A stretch of 64,000 nucleotides of DNA from an uncultured Haemophilus sp. (GCA_905205995.1 CAJLFU010000003.1:13457-77456), one strand, 5' to 3'. Shown: positions 37,175-50,913, counted from the stretch's first letter. Program-made: numbers and translations. Notes: generated by a model from the letters alone, not told the origin.

Positions 37175-38170
37175 TTATTTTAAGAATTCACTTAGGTTAT
37201 CTTTATCTACACCAACATAAGGGATACGTACCACACGGTTTTCTAATTTCCATTGTGTACCTTCTGTTGCTGCTTTACCGTTAGCAAGGTTTGCAGAAAG
37301 TTGAACAACTGCTTTACCTTGGTTAACACCATCGTTTAACACAGTACCCGCAATTTCGCCTTTCTTAATTAATTGAAGTACTTCTGGTAATGCATCCACA
37401 CCAAAGATTGGTAATTTTTTACCGTGTGCTTTGGTTGCTTCTAATGCACCTAACGCCATACCGTCATTGTTTGAAATAATCATTTCAATTTCGTTAGCTT
37501 TAGAGCTAGATAACCATGCATCCACTTTATCTTTAGCCATTGCCGCATCCCACATACCGGTATCAATAAATAATTGTTCGGTTTGGATACCTTTAGCATT
37601 TAACTGCTCAATCACATATTTCGTACGTGCTTCTGCGTCTGGGTGGCCTGGTTCACCTTTTAATAATACATATTGGATTTTACCGTCTTTGTTTAAGTCG
37701 AAGGCTGGCATTGCTTTCCATTGTTTCGCAATTAAGTCACCTTGGATTAAACCTGATTCTTTCGGGTCTGTACCAACATAGTAAGCGTGATCGTAGCTAC
37801 CAATTGCTTTTGCACCTGGATCTTTATTGAAGAAAACAACAGGAATGTCATCTTGTTTAGCTTTCTTGATAACAGTTGAAGCTGCTGCTGGGTCTACTAA
37901 GTTAATCGCTAAAGCTTTTACACCTTTAGAAAGCAAACCATCCACTTGGTCATTTTGAATAGATTGTGCATTTTGAGAGTCATTCATTAATAACTCAATG
38001 CCGCCAAGCGCTTTCGCTTCTTTATCGATTTCTTTACGCATTAATGACATGAAGTTGTCATCATATTTATAAATGGTAACACCAATACGGTTATCGGCTG
38101 CGAAACCTGAAGTTGCTGAACCTAAACCGATTGCTAAAGCGACTGCACTTAATACTGCTGTTTTTTTCAT
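37175..38170 (-). CDS. mglB: Galactose-binding periplasmic protein MglB
   Basis: The 331-residue binding protein has signal peptide [25 protein letters not shown] and mature start [17 protein letters not shown], with sugar-site features [13 protein letters not shown] and the Ca-site loop [16 protein letters not shown] as in E. coli MglB. It feeds MglAC and may act in chemosensing elsewhere, though no chemoreceptor is seen here. ATG 38170 is chosen for the signal peptide and the TAGGAG before it; an upstream start at 38245 would add 25 unneeded residues. Confidence 0.96.
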   Translation of the reverse strand: MKKTAVLSAVALAIGLGSATSGFAADNRIGVTIYKYDDNFMSLMRKEIDKEAKALGGIELLMNDSQNAQSIQNDQVDGLLSKGVKALAINLVDPAAASTVIKKAKQDDIPVVFFNKDPGAKAIGSYDHAYYVGTDPKESGLIQGDLIAKQWKAMPAFDLNKDGKIQYVLLKGEPGHPDAEARTKYVIEQLNAKGIQTEQLFIDTGMWDAAMAKDKVDAWLSSSKANEIEMIISNNDGMALGALEATKAHGKKLPIFGVDALPEVLQLIKKGEIAGTVLNDGVNQGKAVVQLSANLANGKAATEGTQWKLENRVVRIPYVGVDKDNLSEFLK

Positions 38171-38289
38171 AAAAACGCTCCTATGTAGAGAAAGAGATTT
38201 TATTGTTGATTTTTTATATATCAAATAGAGGAATGTTGCGTACATCTATTGCAACTGAATTCATCATAACGAAATCAAAACTGTTAATC

Positions 38290-38305
38290 TGTGATCAAAC
38301 TCACA
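38290..38305. promoter_or_regulatory. CRP site upstream of mglB
   Basis: TGTGATCAAACTCACA matches TGTGAN6TCACA exactly, 120 bases before the mglB ATG. It predicts cAMP-CRP activation of galactose import. Confidence 0.8.
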
Positions 38306-38309
38306 TAAA

Positions 38310-38323
38310 TGAAAACGATTACA
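38310..38323. promoter_or_regulatory. GalR/GalS operator upstream of mglB
   Basis: TGAAAACGATTACA fits TGNAANCGNTTNCA, the GalR/S half-site pair. It lies just beside the CRP site, so GalS repression and CRP activation meet here. Confidence 0.7.
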
Positions 38324-38339
38324 TAGCAATATTTAAATT

Positions 38340-38355
38340 TGTGATCTCCGTCACG
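38340..38355. promoter_or_regulatory. Second CRP-like site near the galS end
   Basis: TGTGATCTCCGTCACG matches the CRP consensus at all but one conserved base. It overlaps the end of the galS coding sequence. Confidence 0.5.
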
Positions 38356-39358
38356 GTTTTATTGCATTTTCTACGGAAAAACGTCTCACCAATGTTGGAT
38401 TAAATTGAACAACAGTAGGTGTGACAATAGACGAATCGACTAAACTTAACGCTAGTTTTGCTGCATAATTTGCCATTAAATCAATTGGATATCTAATTGT
38501 AGTGAGTTTTGGGATTAAATATCGCGCAATTGGCATATCATCAAATCCCACAATGGAAAATTGTTTCGGGACTTTGATATTGTTTTCATTTAAAACGGAA
38601 ATTGCTCCCGCAGCCATCGTATCGTTATAGGCTACAACCGCTGTTAAGTTAGAGTTGTAGCTCAATAAATCAATCATCGCCTTTTCACCACCTTCAAAAT
38701 CAGGTGAATTATGCACAATGGCTTGTTCTACAATAGGGAAGTTATGCGCTTCTAAGGCCTCTAAGTAGCCTTCCTTGCGCTCAGTTTCATCTAAGATGCC
38801 GTGATTGGAACCAATGTAGGCGATGTGCTTATGGCCATAACGAATCAGCATTTCAGTGGCAAGATAGGTGCCTTGACGGTTATCAAGGCTGATGCAACGA
38901 TTTTCATAGCCCGCAATCACGCGGTTAATCACCACCATACCAGGTACATTTTCTAAATAATGCTGTAACTCTTCGTCAGAAAGGGCTTTGGAATGAACAA
39001 CCAGGCAACTACAACGCTTACGTAGCAAGGTATCAATGGCTTCACGCTCTTTTTCTGCATGATGGTATCCAATGCCGATCAAAATCGTTTTTTGATGCTC
39101 TTCAGCGACTTTATCGACCGATTTAACCAAGATAGCAAAGAACGGATCCGTTACATCGGTAACCACCACGCCAATGGTATCAGTATTTTGTACTGCCAGA
39201 GCTTGTGCGTTTGCATTGGGTTGATAATTTAAGGCTTCCATCGCGCGTTGTACCGAGTAACGGGTTTTTTCACTCACAGATGGGGAGCGATTAATCACCC
39301 GGGAAACAGTGGCAACCGACACGCAAGCTAATTCAGCAACATCTCGAATTGTAGGCAT
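38351..39358 (-). CDS. galS: Galactose operon repressor, LacI family (GalS/GalR)
   Basis: The 335-residue regulator starts [33 protein letters not shown], the LacI-type helix-turn-helix and hinge helix, followed by a periplasmic-binding-like sugar domain ([44 protein letters not shown]). It lies between mglB and galT and its operators are next to both, so it very likely senses galactose. GalS versus GalR is not certain. ATG 39358 aligns with E. coli MITIRDVA; two upstream ATGs at 39376 and 39451 extend it without family support. Confidence 0.9.
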   Translation of the reverse strand: MPTIRDVAELACVSVATVSRVINRSPSVSEKTRYSVQRAMEALNYQPNANAQALAVQNTDTIGVVVTDVTDPFFAILVKSVDKVAEEHQKTILIGIGYHHAEKEREAIDTLLRKRCSCLVVHSKALSDEELQHYLENVPGMVVINRVIAGYENRCISLDNRQGTYLATEMLIRYGHKHIAYIGSNHGILDETERKEGYLEALEAHNFPIVEQAIVHNSPDFEGGEKAMIDLLSYNSNLTAVVAYNDTMAAGAISVLNENNIKVPKQFSIVGFDDMPIARYLIPKLTTIRYPIDLMANYAAKLALSLVDSSIVTPTVVQFNPTLVRRFSVENAIKP

Positions 39359-39414
39359 AACAGGGCTCTCATTCATTTTTTCATAGCAATTATCATAGTA
39401 AATTTGAATAAAAT

Positions 39415-39432
39415 TGAAAGCGGTTACTTTCA
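39415..39432. promoter_or_regulatory. GalR/S-like dyad upstream of galS
   Basis: TGAAAGCGGTTACTTTCA partly fits the GalR motif (GAAAGCGGTTAC) and lies 57 bases before the galS start, suggesting autoregulation. Confidence 0.5.
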
Positions 39433-39488
39433 AAAATGCTACATTCGTCACAAAAAAGTGACTGAATGAGCGGCTTATTTCCTGATTT

Positions 39489-39504
39489 TGTGATAATGAT
39501 CACG
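39489..39504. promoter_or_regulatory. CRP site upstream of galT
   Basis: TGTGATAATGATCACG matches TGTGAN6TCACA at all but the last base, about 85 bases before galT. Confidence 0.7.
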
Positions 39505-39544
39505 GTTTATTTTTTTTAATTTGTTATCTTATGAGAAAATTTTT

Positions 39545-40620
<1,076 letters not shown>

Positions 40621-40629
40621 GAAATTCTT

Positions 40630-40650
40630 TCCCTCTTGAGTTAAGAGGGA
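40630..40650 (+). repeat. CCCTCTT/AAGAGGG hairpin between galT and galK
   Basis: TCCCTCTT (40630-40637) pairs with AAGAGGGA (40643-40650), loop GAGTT, with no T run. It is one of three similar intergenic hairpins (see also 44539 and 55351). Confidence 0.55.
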
Positions 40651-40674
40651 GTGTGAAAGATAAAGGAAAATAAT

Positions 40675-41829
40675 ATGACTCCAGTCCAAAAATCCCAACA
40701 CATTTTTACTCAAAAATATAACAATCAACCTGAACTGACCGTGTATGCGCCAGGTCGAGTGAACATTATCGGCGAACATACCGACTACAATGATGGCTTT
40801 GTAATGCCTTGTGCGATCAATTATGGTACAGCCATTGCGGGATCAAAACGTGCTGATCATATTTGGAATGTTTATGCCGCAGATCTTGATCTTGAGGATA
40901 CCTTTTCTCTTGATGAAGATTTCCCTCAAAGTGAGCAAAAATGGGCAAATTATGTGCGTGGTGTCGTGAAATTTATTCAAGAACGTTGCCCGCAATTTAA
41001 ACAAGGCGCTGATTTAGTGATTTCCGGAAATGTGCCACATTCTTCCGGTTTGAGTTCTTCCGCAGCTCTTGAAGTAGCGACGGGTAAGTTCTGCCAACAG
41101 CTCAGTGATTTACCTTTAACACATACAGAAATTGCTTTAATTGGCCAAAAAGCTGAGAACAAATTTGTAGGTGCAAATTGCGGGAACATGGATCAATTAA
41201 TTTCCGCTTTAGGACAAAAAGATCATCTCTTAATGATTGATTGCCGTAGCTTAGAAACACAGCCAACGCCTGTACCGAAAGATGTCGCTGTTATTATTGT
41301 GAACTCAAATGTACCGCATGATTTGGTGACGGGTGAATATAATACACGCCGTTGGCAATGTGAAAAAGCTGCAGAATTCTTTGGTGTGAAAGCGTTGCGT
41401 GATGTGTCAGTAGAAGAATTTCAAAAAAGAGAAGCAGAATTGACCGCACTTAATTCTTTAGTGGCCAAACGTGCACGCCATGTGGTGACTGAAAACCAAC
41501 GCGTACTTGATGCCGTTGAAGCCTTAAAACATAACGATTTAACAAAATTAGGTGAGTTAATGGGGCAATCTCACGAATCAATGCGTGATGATTTCGAGAT
41601 TACCGTGCCGCAAATCGATTATCTTGTTGAACTTGCTCAATTAGTGATTGGTAAAACCGGTGGCGCGAGAATGACAGGTGGTGGTTTCGGTGGCTGTATT
41701 GTTGCCCTTGCTCCTCATGATAAAGTTGAAGAAGTGCGTAAAATTATTGCCGATAATTATGAGAAACAAACGGGTTTAAAAGAAGATTTCTACGTTTGCA
41801 CAGCCTCACAAGGAGTGAGTCTATGCTAG
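40675..41829 (+). CDS. galK: Galactokinase
   Basis: The 384-residue GHMP kinase phosphorylates galactose at C1. Motif 1 is [19 protein letters not shown] (about residue 25), motif 2 [16 protein letters not shown], motif 3 [16 protein letters not shown]. Length is near E. coli GalK (382). Its end overlaps galM by 7 bases. Confidence 0.98.
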   Translation: MTPVQKSQHIFTQKYNNQPELTVYAPGRVNIIGEHTDYNDGFVMPCAINYGTAIAGSKRADHIWNVYAADLDLEDTFSLDEDFPQSEQKWANYVRGVVKFIQERCPQFKQGADLVISGNVPHSSGLSSSAALEVATGKFCQQLSDLPLTHTEIALIGQKAENKFVGANCGNMDQLISALGQKDHLLMIDCRSLETQPTPVPKDVAVIIVNSNVPHDLVTGEYNTRRWQCEKAAEFFGVKALRDVSVEEFQKREAELTALNSLVAKRARHVVTENQRVLDAVEALKHNDLTKLGELMGQSHESMRDDFEITVPQIDYLVELAQLVIGKTGGARMTGGGFGGCIVALAPHDKVEEVRKIIADNYEKQTGLKEDFYVCTASQGVSLC

Positions 41830-42857
41830 AAAAAACGGCGTTCAATGCACCAGATGGACAGCCTTATCAACTTGTTCAACTCACCAATTCAAATGGCATG
41901 ACTGTGCAATTTATGGATTGGGGAGCTACTTGGCTTTCATGTAAAGTCCCGGTGAATGGTGAGTTGCGAGAAGTATTACTCGGCTGCAAAGTGGAAGATT
42001 ATCCTCATCAAACTGCTTATTTGGGCGCAAGCGTAGGGCGCTATGCGAACCGTATTGCTAACGCTAAATTTGAATTAGGTGAGCGAACAATCCAGCTGGT
42101 TGCGAATCAAGGCAATCATCAATTACATGGTGGTAAAGAAGGCTTTGATAAACGCCGTTGGAAAGTGGATGAGTGCGGTCAGAATTTTGTGCGTTTTTCC
42201 CTTGTATCTCCCGATGGTGAGCAAGGTTTTGAAGGTAATGTACAAGTTAATGCACTTTACACGTTGACCGATGAAAATAGCGTAAAAATTGAATATGAAG
42301 CAGAAAGCGATAAAGATACCGCACTGAACTTAACAAACCACGCTTATTTCAATTTAGAAAATGCTGAGCAGGGCTGTGATGTGCGAAATCATACACTACG
42401 CCTTAATGCGGATTTCTATTTACCGGTTGATGGTGAAGGCATCCCCAATTCACCACTTAAGCATGTGGTGAATACCAGCTTTGATTTTCGTGTTGCAAAA
42501 CCAATCGCACAAGATTTTCAGCAAGGCGATCAAGTGGTAACGAAAGGCTACGATCATTCCTTTATCGTCAATAAAGCATGGCAAAAGCCTTGTGTATTAT
42601 TGACTTCCCCTAATGACGATTTAAGCCTTGAAGTGCTTACATCCCAAGCAGCGTTACAGGTTTATACAGGAAACTATCTTGCCGGCACTCCAACTCGTGA
42701 AGGTAGCATTTATCAAGATTTCAGTGGCATCGCCCTTGAAACTCAATGTCTTCCCGATACCCCTAACCATCCCGAGTGGCAAAATTATGGCGGTATTCAA
42801 AAAGCAGGTGAACGCTATTACCAGTGGACAGAGTTTAGGTTTAAGTTAAATAGTTAA
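41823..42857 (+). CDS. galM: Aldose 1-epimerase (mutarotase)
   Basis: The 344-residue enzyme interconverts beta- and alpha-galactose so GalK can use it. Seen are [14 protein letters not shown], the catalytic His in [15 protein letters not shown] and in LTNHAYFNL, and the late Glu in [18 protein letters not shown]. The ATG at 41823 overlaps the galK stop in a coupled arrangement; GGAG is 7-10 bases upstream. It ends galTKM. Confidence 0.96.
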   Translation: MLEKTAFNAPDGQPYQLVQLTNSNGMTVQFMDWGATWLSCKVPVNGELREVLLGCKVEDYPHQTAYLGASVGRYANRIANAKFELGERTIQLVANQGNHQLHGGKEGFDKRRWKVDECGQNFVRFSLVSPDGEQGFEGNVQVNALYTLTDENSVKIEYEAESDKDTALNLTNHAYFNLENAEQGCDVRNHTLRLNADFYLPVDGEGIPNSPLKHVVNTSFDFRVAKPIAQDFQQGDQVVTKGYDHSFIVNKAWQKPCVLLTSPNDDLSLEVLTSQAALQVYTGNYLAGTPTREGSIYQDFSGIALETQCLPDTPNHPEWQNYGGIQKAGERYYQWTEFRFKLNS

Positions 42858-42922
42858 CCTATTTTATAATCTTATTAGATACAAATGATATAGTTCAACT
42901 TAACCAAGGTTTCAATAATATT

Positions 42923-43444
42923 ATGAAAAAATTAATCTTATTTATAGCGATTCTTTTATCTGGATGTTCGGCTCATGATATTGCGTTGTCAATAGATAAT
43001 GCTAGAGCCAAGTTGAGAACAGCAACCTCAGGCCTTAACCAAATTAACTATGGTTCTAAAGGGGTAATTTCTGATTCAGTTAAAAAAATATGTGCTTCTG
43101 ATAAAGAGAATTATGTCACAGGTTTAATTACAGTTGAGGGCGTTCCAGTTCAATTTAATTCTCCAGAGTTCCTATTAATTACTCGTTATTACGGTGTTTT
43201 GCCTGGTGATTACATGGAAACAATCGAATATCAAAAAAGAGCATTTCTTTTAACGAAAGTTGAGGAAAATATTTATATTTTTAGTGATATAGGAAAAGAG
43301 CATGGATCTTACTATTATGAGTGGGCGAAAGAAAGAATAGAGAAACATCAGAAGGTTGAAATGCAAGGGATAATAAGTGACGTGTATCATCGAGATAAAG
43401 GTTGTCTTTTAATTCTTTCAGATATAGCTATTACGAAGGATTGA
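42923..43444 (+). CDS. Small lipoprotein of unknown function
   Basis: The 173-residue protein has a lipoprotein signal MKKLILFIAILLSGC with lipobox LSGC (Cys15). The mature protein mixes beta-like stretches (NYVTGLITVEGVPVQF, KVEMQGIISDVYHRDKGCLLIL) with a further Cys pair possible. I do not recognise a family. It sits in a low-GC gap between galM and corC and looks like a separate acquired or lineage-specific gene. Confidence 0.6.
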   Translation: MKKLILFIAILLSGCSAHDIALSIDNARAKLRTATSGLNQINYGSKGVISDSVKKICASDKENYVTGLITVEGVPVQFNSPEFLLITRYYGVLPGDYMETIEYQKRAFLLTKVEENIYIFSDIGKEHGSYYYEWAKERIEKHQKVEMQGIISDVYHRDKGCLLILSDIAITKD

Positions 43445-43615
43445 TGAATATAGCTTATTTTCTAAAGTTTTGTGGTTATTTGTTTAATAGCGGTTAAAAA
43501 TAATAGTGTTTTTAACCGCACTTTATTTTCAGCCATTTAGCTTAAGTTTTTTGCGCTTTTGGTCAAAATATGCTACTTTTTACGCAGTCAATCCGACAGT
43601 AACACATTTAATTTT

Positions 43616-44512
43616 ATGAACGAAGAACATTCGAGTAATCAAACTGAAACAACTAAAAAGTCTTTTTTCCAATCACTTATTGGCCGATTTTTCCAAGGTG
43701 AGCTGAAAAACCGTGAAGAACTCGTGGAAGTGATTCGCGATTCAGAACAAAACGATTTAATCGATCAAAATACTCGTGAAATGATTGAAGGGGTAATGGA
43801 AATCGCAGAGCTTCGTGTGCGCGATATCATGATTCCTCGCTCGCAAATCGTATTTATTGAATCGAATCAAGATCTTGATGCTTGCTTGAATACGATTATT
43901 GAATCAGCTCACTCTCGTTTTCCTGTGATTGCAGATACGGATGACCGCGATAATATTGAAGGTATTTTGCACGCAAAAGATTTGCTTAAGTTTTTACGTG
44001 AAGATGCGGAAGAGTTCGAGCTTTCCAAGTTATTACGTCCAGTCGTGATTGTGCCAGAAAGTAAACGTGTCGATCGTATGCTAAAAGATTTTCGTTCTGA
44101 GCGTTTCCATATGGCGATTGTGGTGGATGAGTTTGGTGCGGTATCAGGTTTGGTGACTATCGAAGATATTCTCGAACAAATTGTCGGTGATATTGAAGAC
44201 GAATTTGATGAGGAAGATGTCGCGGATATTCGTCAGCTTTCTCGCCACACTTATGCCGTGCGTGCGCTAACGGATATTGATGATTTTAATGCGCAATTTA
44301 ACACGCATTTTGATGATGAAGAAGTAGATACCATTGGCGGTTTAATCATGCAAGCCTTTGGGTATTTGCCTAAGCGCGGTGAAGAAATCACCTTAGAAAA
44401 TATCCAATTTAAAGTGACCTCTGCCGATAGTCGCCGTTTAATTCAGGTACGTGTAACCGTGCCAGATGAGCATTTGTCGGATATGGAAGGCGTAGAAGAG
44501 CAAGCCGAGTAA
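43616..44512 (+). CDS. corC: CorC-type CBS-domain protein (Mg/Co efflux, YbeX)
   Basis: The 298-residue cytoplasmic protein has two CBS domains (about residues 75-195, with [15 protein letters not shown] and [26 protein letters not shown]) and a C-terminal CorC_HlyC domain ([21 protein letters not shown]). It matches E. coli CorC/YbeX; roles proposed include Mg/Co efflux and ribosome-related function. ATG 43616 matches the family but lacks a clear Shine-Dalgarno; a TTG at 43559 adds 19 doubtful residues. lnt follows after a terminator. Confidence 0.93.
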   Translation: MNEEHSSNQTETTKKSFFQSLIGRFFQGELKNREELVEVIRDSEQNDLIDQNTREMIEGVMEIAELRVRDIMIPRSQIVFIESNQDLDACLNTIIESAHSRFPVIADTDDRDNIEGILHAKDLLKFLREDAEEFELSKLLRPVVIVPESKRVDRMLKDFRSERFHMAIVVDEFGAVSGLVTIEDILEQIVGDIEDEFDEEDVADIRQLSRHTYAVRALTDIDDFNAQFNTHFDDEEVDTIGGLIMQAFGYLPKRGEEITLENIQFKVTSADSRRLIQVRVTVPDEHLSDMEGVEEQAE

Positions 44513-44538
44513 GTTGCTCAGTTTGACCGTATTCTAGA

Positions 44539-44573
44539 CCCCCTCTTTGCTGAAGAGGGGGAATATTTTTTTG
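44539..44573 (+). terminator. Terminator after corC
   Basis: CCCCCTCTT (44539-44547) pairs with AAGAGGGGG (44553-44561), loop TGCTG, then AATATTTTTTT. It has the same core as the hairpins at 40630 and 55351. Confidence 0.85.
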
Positions 44574-44586
44574 TAGTATTGATAAA

Positions 44587-46119
44587 ATGAATAAATTAGC
44601 CGTTTATCTTATAGCCCTGATTTCTGGTGTGATTGGCGTATTTGCCTTTTCGCCCTTTGATTATTGGGGATTAGCCTATGTATCCTTAGGCGGATTGCTT
44701 TTTGTGGCGAAAAATACCAAAAAATCAACCGCACTTTTGGCCACCTTTTTGTGGTCGATGGGCTTTTTCTGTTTTGGTGTAAGTTGGTTGAATGTCAGCA
44801 TTCATCAATTTGGTGGCGCTTCCCTTGGCGTGAGCTATCTCTTGGTTGGCTTACTTTCGGCCTACCTTGCACTTTATCCAATGCTTTTCACTTATTTAGT
44901 GCAACGTTTTCAGGTGCAAAGTGCGGTCATTTTTGCCGCGATTTGGACATTGACTGAATTCTTGCGTGGATGGGTGTTTACCGGTTTCCCATGGCTACAA
45001 TTTGGTTATACTCAAATCGATAGTCCGTTTTACGGCATCGCGCCGATTTTTGGTGTCACAGGGCTGACATTCTTTACCGTTTGGGCAAGTGCGGTCATTT
45101 TTAACCTTGTTTTTGCGCTTTCAAAAAAACAACTAAATTTAGTTAGCGTGAATACGTTGTTATTATTGGTTGTGGGGGGATTAAGTGCTTATGCAGGTAA
45201 GGTGAATTTTGTTCAACCCAAAGAAGGTAAAGGACTAACTGTCACCCTTGCACAAGGTAATATTGAGCAAAATTTAAAATGGGATCCTGAATATCTTTAT
45301 GCCACAGTGGATATCTATCAAAAACAAATTTTGGCGCATTTAGGCAAGTCTGATTTGATTATTTTACCGGAGTCTGCATTGCCAACTTTAGAAAATGCCA
45401 TTACGCCATTTTTTGAAGCTTTAGATAAGGTCGCGAAAGAGAAAAACACGGAAGTGATGATTGGTACCGTATATCGCGATGAGCAAAGTGGTAAGTTATT
45501 AAATTCGATTGTGACGGCAGGGAATCCAGATTTCCCTTATGAATTAACGACAAAAAATCGTTACAGCAAACATCATCTCGTACCATTTGGTGAGTACGTG
45601 CCGTTAGAAAGTTTGTTACGACCACTTAATTCCGTATTTAATTTGCCAATGTCAGCGTTCCAAAGTGGCGATGCGGTACAGCCATCTTTTATGGCAAAAC
45701 AACATGCTTTTGCGCCAGCTATTTGTTATGAAATTATTTTTGGTGAGCAACTTCGTGAAAATCTGAAAAAAGAAACAGATTATTTGCTGACGATTTCTAA
45801 TGATGCATGGTTTGGTGATAGTATTGGCCCTTGGCAACATTTGCAAATGGCTAGAATGCGCGCACTCGAATTAGGTAAACCATTAATTCGTGCAACGAAT
45901 ACAGGGATTTCAGTGTTTATTGATGCAAAAGGCAACATTGAAGCGCAAGCGCCTCAATTTGAGGAAACAACGCTGACCCATAAAATGGTGCCAACAGAGG
46001 GCAAAACGCCTTATGCAGCATTAGGTAATTTACCTATTTATGTGTTGTCATTGATTTTTGTGTTATTACGTGGCTTCACGACGTTATTAAAACGTCGCTT
46101 GAACCTTTCACAAAAATAG
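44587..46119 (+). CDS. lnt: Apolipoprotein N-acyltransferase
   Basis: The 510-residue inner-membrane enzyme adds the third acyl chain to lipoproteins. About six to eight spans precede a periplasmic nitrilase domain with the triad Glu in LPESALPT, Lys in SKHHLVPFGEYVP and Cys in PAICYEIIFGE. Length is close to E. coli Lnt (512). It follows corC as in E. coli. Confidence 0.96.
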   Translation: MNKLAVYLIALISGVIGVFAFSPFDYWGLAYVSLGGLLFVAKNTKKSTALLATFLWSMGFFCFGVSWLNVSIHQFGGASLGVSYLLVGLLSAYLALYPMLFTYLVQRFQVQSAVIFAAIWTLTEFLRGWVFTGFPWLQFGYTQIDSPFYGIAPIFGVTGLTFFTVWASAVIFNLVFALSKKQLNLVSVNTLLLLVVGGLSAYAGKVNFVQPKEGKGLTVTLAQGNIEQNLKWDPEYLYATVDIYQKQILAHLGKSDLIILPESALPTLENAITPFFEALDKVAKEKNTEVMIGTVYRDEQSGKLLNSIVTAGNPDFPYELTTKNRYSKHHLVPFGEYVPLESLLRPLNSVFNLPMSAFQSGDAVQPSFMAKQHAFAPAICYEIIFGEQLRENLKKETDYLLTISNDAWFGDSIGPWQHLQMARMRALELGKPLIRATNTGISVFIDAKGNIEAQAPQFEETTLTHKMVPTEGKTPYAALGNLPIYVLSLIFVLLRGFTTLLKRRLNLSQK

Positions 46120-46191
46120 CAGTCAAAACGACCGCACTTTTTTAACGTGAGAGAAAAATAAATTTCTTCTTATAAAACCAATGAGATTTTA

Positions 46192-46986
46192 ATGAATAAA
46201 AATCTAATCGAAGTCAAAAACCTGACCTTTAAACGAGGTGAGCGTGTGATTTACGATAACCTGAATTTAAAAGTCCAACAGGGCAAAATTACGGCCATTA
46301 TGGGGCCATCAGGGATCGGAAAAACCACGCTACTGAAATTAATTGGCGGTCAGTTGCACCCTGAGCAAGGCGAGATTTTGTTTGATGGACAAGATATTTG
46401 TCGTCTTTCAAATCGAGAGCTTTATGAAGTGCGTAAACGCATGGGAATGTTATTCCAATCAGGTGCATTATTTACGGATATTTCAACATTTGATAACGTG
46501 GCATTTCCGATTCGCGAGCATACGCGTTTGCCAGAAAGTCTAATTCGTCAAATTGTGTTGATGAAATTAGAAGCAGTAGGCTTACGAGGTGCGGCAGATT
46601 TAATGCCTTCAGAGCTTTCTGGTGGGATGGCGCGTCGTGCAGCATTAGCTCGAGCGATCGCACTTGACCCAGATTTAATCATGTTTGATGAGCCGTTTAC
46701 GGGGCAAGATCCAATCAGTATGGGCGTAATTGTGAGCTTAATTAAACGCTTAAATGAGGCGCTGAATTTAACCTCTATTGTGGTTTCCCATGATGTGAAT
46801 GAAATATTAAGTATTGCGGATTATGCCTATATCATTGCGGATAAGCATGTGATCGCGGAAGGAACATCAGAACAACTGCTTGCTAGCCAAGATCCTCAAG
46901 TGGTACAGTTCTTAAAAGGTGAAGCGGATGGACCGGTGAGATTCCATTATCCGGCAAAAGATTATGTGGAGGAATTATTTAAATGA
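46192..46986 (+). CDS. mlaF: Phospholipid-transport ATPase MlaF
   Basis: The 264-residue ABC ATPase of the Mla retrograde/anterograde lipid pathway has Walker [13 protein letters not shown], signature [14 protein letters not shown] and Walker [14 protein letters not shown]. Its ATG is followed by a 4-base overlap with mlaE (ATGATCG within TTTAAATGA). Confidence 0.95.
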   Translation: MNKNLIEVKNLTFKRGERVIYDNLNLKVQQGKITAIMGPSGIGKTTLLKLIGGQLHPEQGEILFDGQDICRLSNRELYEVRKRMGMLFQSGALFTDISTFDNVAFPIREHTRLPESLIRQIVLMKLEAVGLRGAADLMPSELSGGMARRAALARAIALDPDLIMFDEPFTGQDPISMGVIVSLIKRLNEALNLTSIVVSHDVNEILSIADYAYIIADKHVIAEGTSEQLLASQDPQVVQFLKGEADGPVRFHYPAKDYVEELFK

Positions 46987-47768
46987 TCGTTGATATGATT
47001 TCTTCACTTGGACGAAGCGTAATCAAATTTTTCCGTGCATTAGGCCGCTCAGGCTTTATGTTGTTTGGTGCGTTAGTCGGTAAGCCACAAATTCGTAAGC
47101 ATTTTCCTTTATTAGTGAAGCAGTTGTACGTATTAGGTGTACAGTCGTTATTAATTATCCTGCTTTCAGGTTTATTTATTGGAATGGTGTTAGGCTTACA
47201 AGGCTATGTAGTCTTGGTAGATTTTTCTGCTGAAACCAGCCTTGGACAACTTGTGGCACTGTCTTTATTACGTGAATTAGGCCCAGTAGTGACCGCACTT
47301 TTATTTGCGGGGCGAGCGGGTTCAGCGCTAACGGCTGAAATTGGCTTAATGAAAGCCACAGAACAACTTTCCAGCCTTGAAATGATGGCAGTCGATCCAC
47401 TACGTCGTGTGATTGCACCGCGTTTTTGGGCGGGCGTGATTGCGATGCCAATTCTTGCGATTCTCTTTACCGCGATTGGTATTTGGGGCGGATCGCTTGT
47501 TGGCGTGGATTGGAAAGGTGTGGATGCAGGTAGCTTCTGGTCAGTGATGCAAAATGCTGTCAGCTGGAGCTATGACATTCTAAACGGATTTATTAAAAGC
47601 GTATTTTTCGCCATTGCGGTGGTGTGGATTGCGTTATTCAATGGTTATGATTGTATTCCAACGTCTGAAGGTATCAGTCAGGCCACAACCAGAACGGTTG
47701 TCCACGCATCACTTGTGGTACTTGGGCTCGATTTCATCTTAACTGCCATTATGTTTGGGGCAGGCTAA
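46983..47768 (+). CDS. mlaE: Phospholipid-transport permease MlaE
   Basis: The 261-residue inner-membrane permease of the MlaFEDB complex has five to six spans and the family blocks [26 protein letters not shown] and [20 protein letters not shown]. It is translationally coupled to mlaF and lies 12 bases before mlaD. Confidence 0.95.
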   Translation: MIVDMISSLGRSVIKFFRALGRSGFMLFGALVGKPQIRKHFPLLVKQLYVLGVQSLLIILLSGLFIGMVLGLQGYVVLVDFSAETSLGQLVALSLLRELGPVVTALLFAGRAGSALTAEIGLMKATEQLSSLEMMAVDPLRRVIAPRFWAGVIAMPILAILFTAIGIWGGSLVGVDWKGVDAGSFWSVMQNAVSWSYDILNGFIKSVFFAIAVVWIALFNGYDCIPTSEGISQATTRTVVHASLVVLGLDFILTAIMFGAG

Positions 47769-47780
47769 TAGGGTATTTTT

Positions 47781-48287
47781 ATGCGACAAACAATTAAATA
47801 TGAATTTTGGGTAGGCTTATTTTTACTACTCGGTATCGCTGCGTTAGTGTTTCTAGGCTTACGCGTAGCAAATGTACAAGGTTTTGGTGACACAAAATCT
47901 TACACAGTGACTGCAACTTTTGACAATATTGGTGGACTAAAAGTCCGTGCACCACTTAAACTTGGTGGGGTAGTCATTGGTCGCGTGTCTGACATTACAT
48001 TAGACGAAAAATCTTACTTGCCAAAAGTCAGTATCGCGATTAATGAAGAATATAAAGAAATTCCGGAAAATAGTTCGTTATCGATCAAAACATCGGGATT
48101 ATTGGGCGAGCAATATATCGCCTTAACTATGGGCTTTGATGATGGTGAAACCGCGATGTTAAAAAACGGTAGCCAAATTCAAGACACTAAATCCGCAATG
48201 GTATTGGAAGATTTAATCGGCCAGTTCCTTTACGGTGATAAAAAAGCAGATGGTAATGCTGACAAAGCAGAATCAGATGTAAAATAA
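47781..48287 (+). CDS. mlaD: MCE protein MlaD
   Basis: The 168-residue membrane-anchored MCE protein forms the hexameric ring that passes lipids between MlaFEB and MlaC. One N-terminal span (about residues 8-28) precedes the MCE domain (VTATFDNIGGLKVRAPLKLGGVVIG..., residues 38-118). Length is near E. coli MlaD (183). The C-terminus is shorter and acidic. Confidence 0.95.
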   Translation: MRQTIKYEFWVGLFLLLGIAALVFLGLRVANVQGFGDTKSYTVTATFDNIGGLKVRAPLKLGGVVIGRVSDITLDEKSYLPKVSIAINEEYKEIPENSSLSIKTSGLLGEQYIALTMGFDDGETAMLKNGSQIQDTKSAMVLEDLIGQFLYGDKKADGNADKAESDVK

Positions 48288-48308
48288 TAATCTTTATTTA
48301 GGAGATTT

Positions 48309-48956
48309 ATGATGAAATTTACTCAGTTTAAAAAATGGTTTAGCGTAATGGCATTTGCAGTGACTACACTTTTTGTGACTCAAACTGCACGTGCAGAAAC
48401 GAGCCCTTATGTGTTGATGCAACAAGCATCAGATAAGTTATTTGCCGATATCAAAAACAATCAGGCAAAAATTAAAAAGGATCCAAACTATTTACGTACT
48501 ATCGTGCGTAACGATTTATTACCTTATGTGCAAGTAAACTATGCAGGTTCTTTGGTGTTAGGTTCACACTTTAAATCAACCACACCGGAACAACGTGAAA
48601 AATTCTTTAAAGCATTCAGTGATTTTATCGAACAAGCTTATGCACAAGTATTAACCGCTTATACCGATCAAAATATTCAAATTGAACCGGCTAAAGAAGT
48701 GGGTGACAAAAACCTTGTGAGTATTCGTGTAAACATCATGCAAAATGGTGGACAAGCGCCAATCAAATTAGATTTTAAATGGCGTAAAAACAGTAAAACT
48801 GGCGAATGGCAAGCTTATGACATGGTTGCTGAAGGCGTGAGCATGGTTGTAACCAAACAAAATGAATGGAGCGGTATCTTACGTCAACAAGGTATTGAAG
48901 CATTAACTGCTCAAATTCAAAAATCTGCTGCGGCACCAGTGACATTGAGCAAATAA
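48309..48956 (+). CDS. mlaC: Periplasmic phospholipid-binding protein MlaC
   Basis: The 215-residue carrier ferries phospholipid across the periplasm. The signal peptide ends in ARAETSPY (cleavage about residue 29), followed by a domain with PYVLMQQASDKLF and DFKWRKNSKTGEWQAYDMVAEGVSMV, conserved in MlaC. Two ATGs (48309 and 48312) stand after GGAGA; the second has better spacing. Confidence 0.95.
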   Translation: MMKFTQFKKWFSVMAFAVTTLFVTQTARAETSPYVLMQQASDKLFADIKNNQAKIKKDPNYLRTIVRNDLLPYVQVNYAGSLVLGSHFKSTTPEQREKFFKAFSDFIEQAYAQVLTAYTDQNIQIEPAKEVGDKNLVSIRVNIMQNGGQAPIKLDFKWRKNSKTGEWQAYDMVAEGVSMVVTKQNEWSGILRQQGIEALTAQIQKSAAAPVTLSK

Positions 48957-48960
48957 GCGA

Positions 48961-49296
48961 ATGACTGCGTTAAAGTGGGATTTAATCCAAAATAATGATA
49001 AGATAGCTCTCCAATTATCGGGGGAGCTATCCCGCAACACGTTGTTACCATTATGGCAACAACGTGCTTCTTTTTTATCAGAAAAGCAAAATAATCAAAG
49101 TCTCATTGAATTTGATTTAACTGAAATCAATCGAATTGATTCTGCTGGTTTTGCATTATTGTGTGATTTTCTACACGATTGTGAGCAGTTACCAAATAAA
49201 AAAGTGCGGTTGATAAACCCTCCAGAACAGTTATTAACCCTTGCTGATTTAGTGAATTTGTCTCATTGGATTAGCACTTTTATCGACCATAATTAA
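48961..49296 (+). CDS. mlaB: STAS-domain protein MlaB
   Basis: The 111-residue STAS protein stabilises the MlaF ATPase. The region LIEFDLTEINRIDSAGFALLCDFL contains the typical DSAG phosphosite-like loop (Ser of the STAS motif). It starts 4 bases after mlaC and is the last mla gene. Confidence 0.92.
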   Translation: MTALKWDLIQNNDKIALQLSGELSRNTLLPLWQQRASFLSEKQNNQSLIEFDLTEINRIDSAGFALLCDFLHDCEQLPNKKVRLINPPEQLLTLADLVNLSHWISTFIDHN

Positions 49297-49309
49297 AACG
49301 GAAATCCGA

Positions 49310-50856
<1,547 letters not shown>

Positions 50857-50870
50857 TTAAATCCAGATAA

Positions 50871-50903
50871 AAAAAGAGCGGTCAATTTTGACCGCTTTTT
50901 TAT
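50871..50903. terminator. Terminator between murA and yggS
   Basis: AGCGGTCAA (50877-50885) pairs with TTGACCGCT (50888-50896), flanked by A and T runs. It is a degenerate uptake-signal pair usable on both strands. Confidence 0.8.
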
Positions 50904-50913
50904 TTTCTATCCA

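Noticed and set aside
37600..37830. Plus-strand open frames opposite mglB
   Set aside because: They lie opposite the conserved sugar-binding protein and have no start signals or recognisable sequence.
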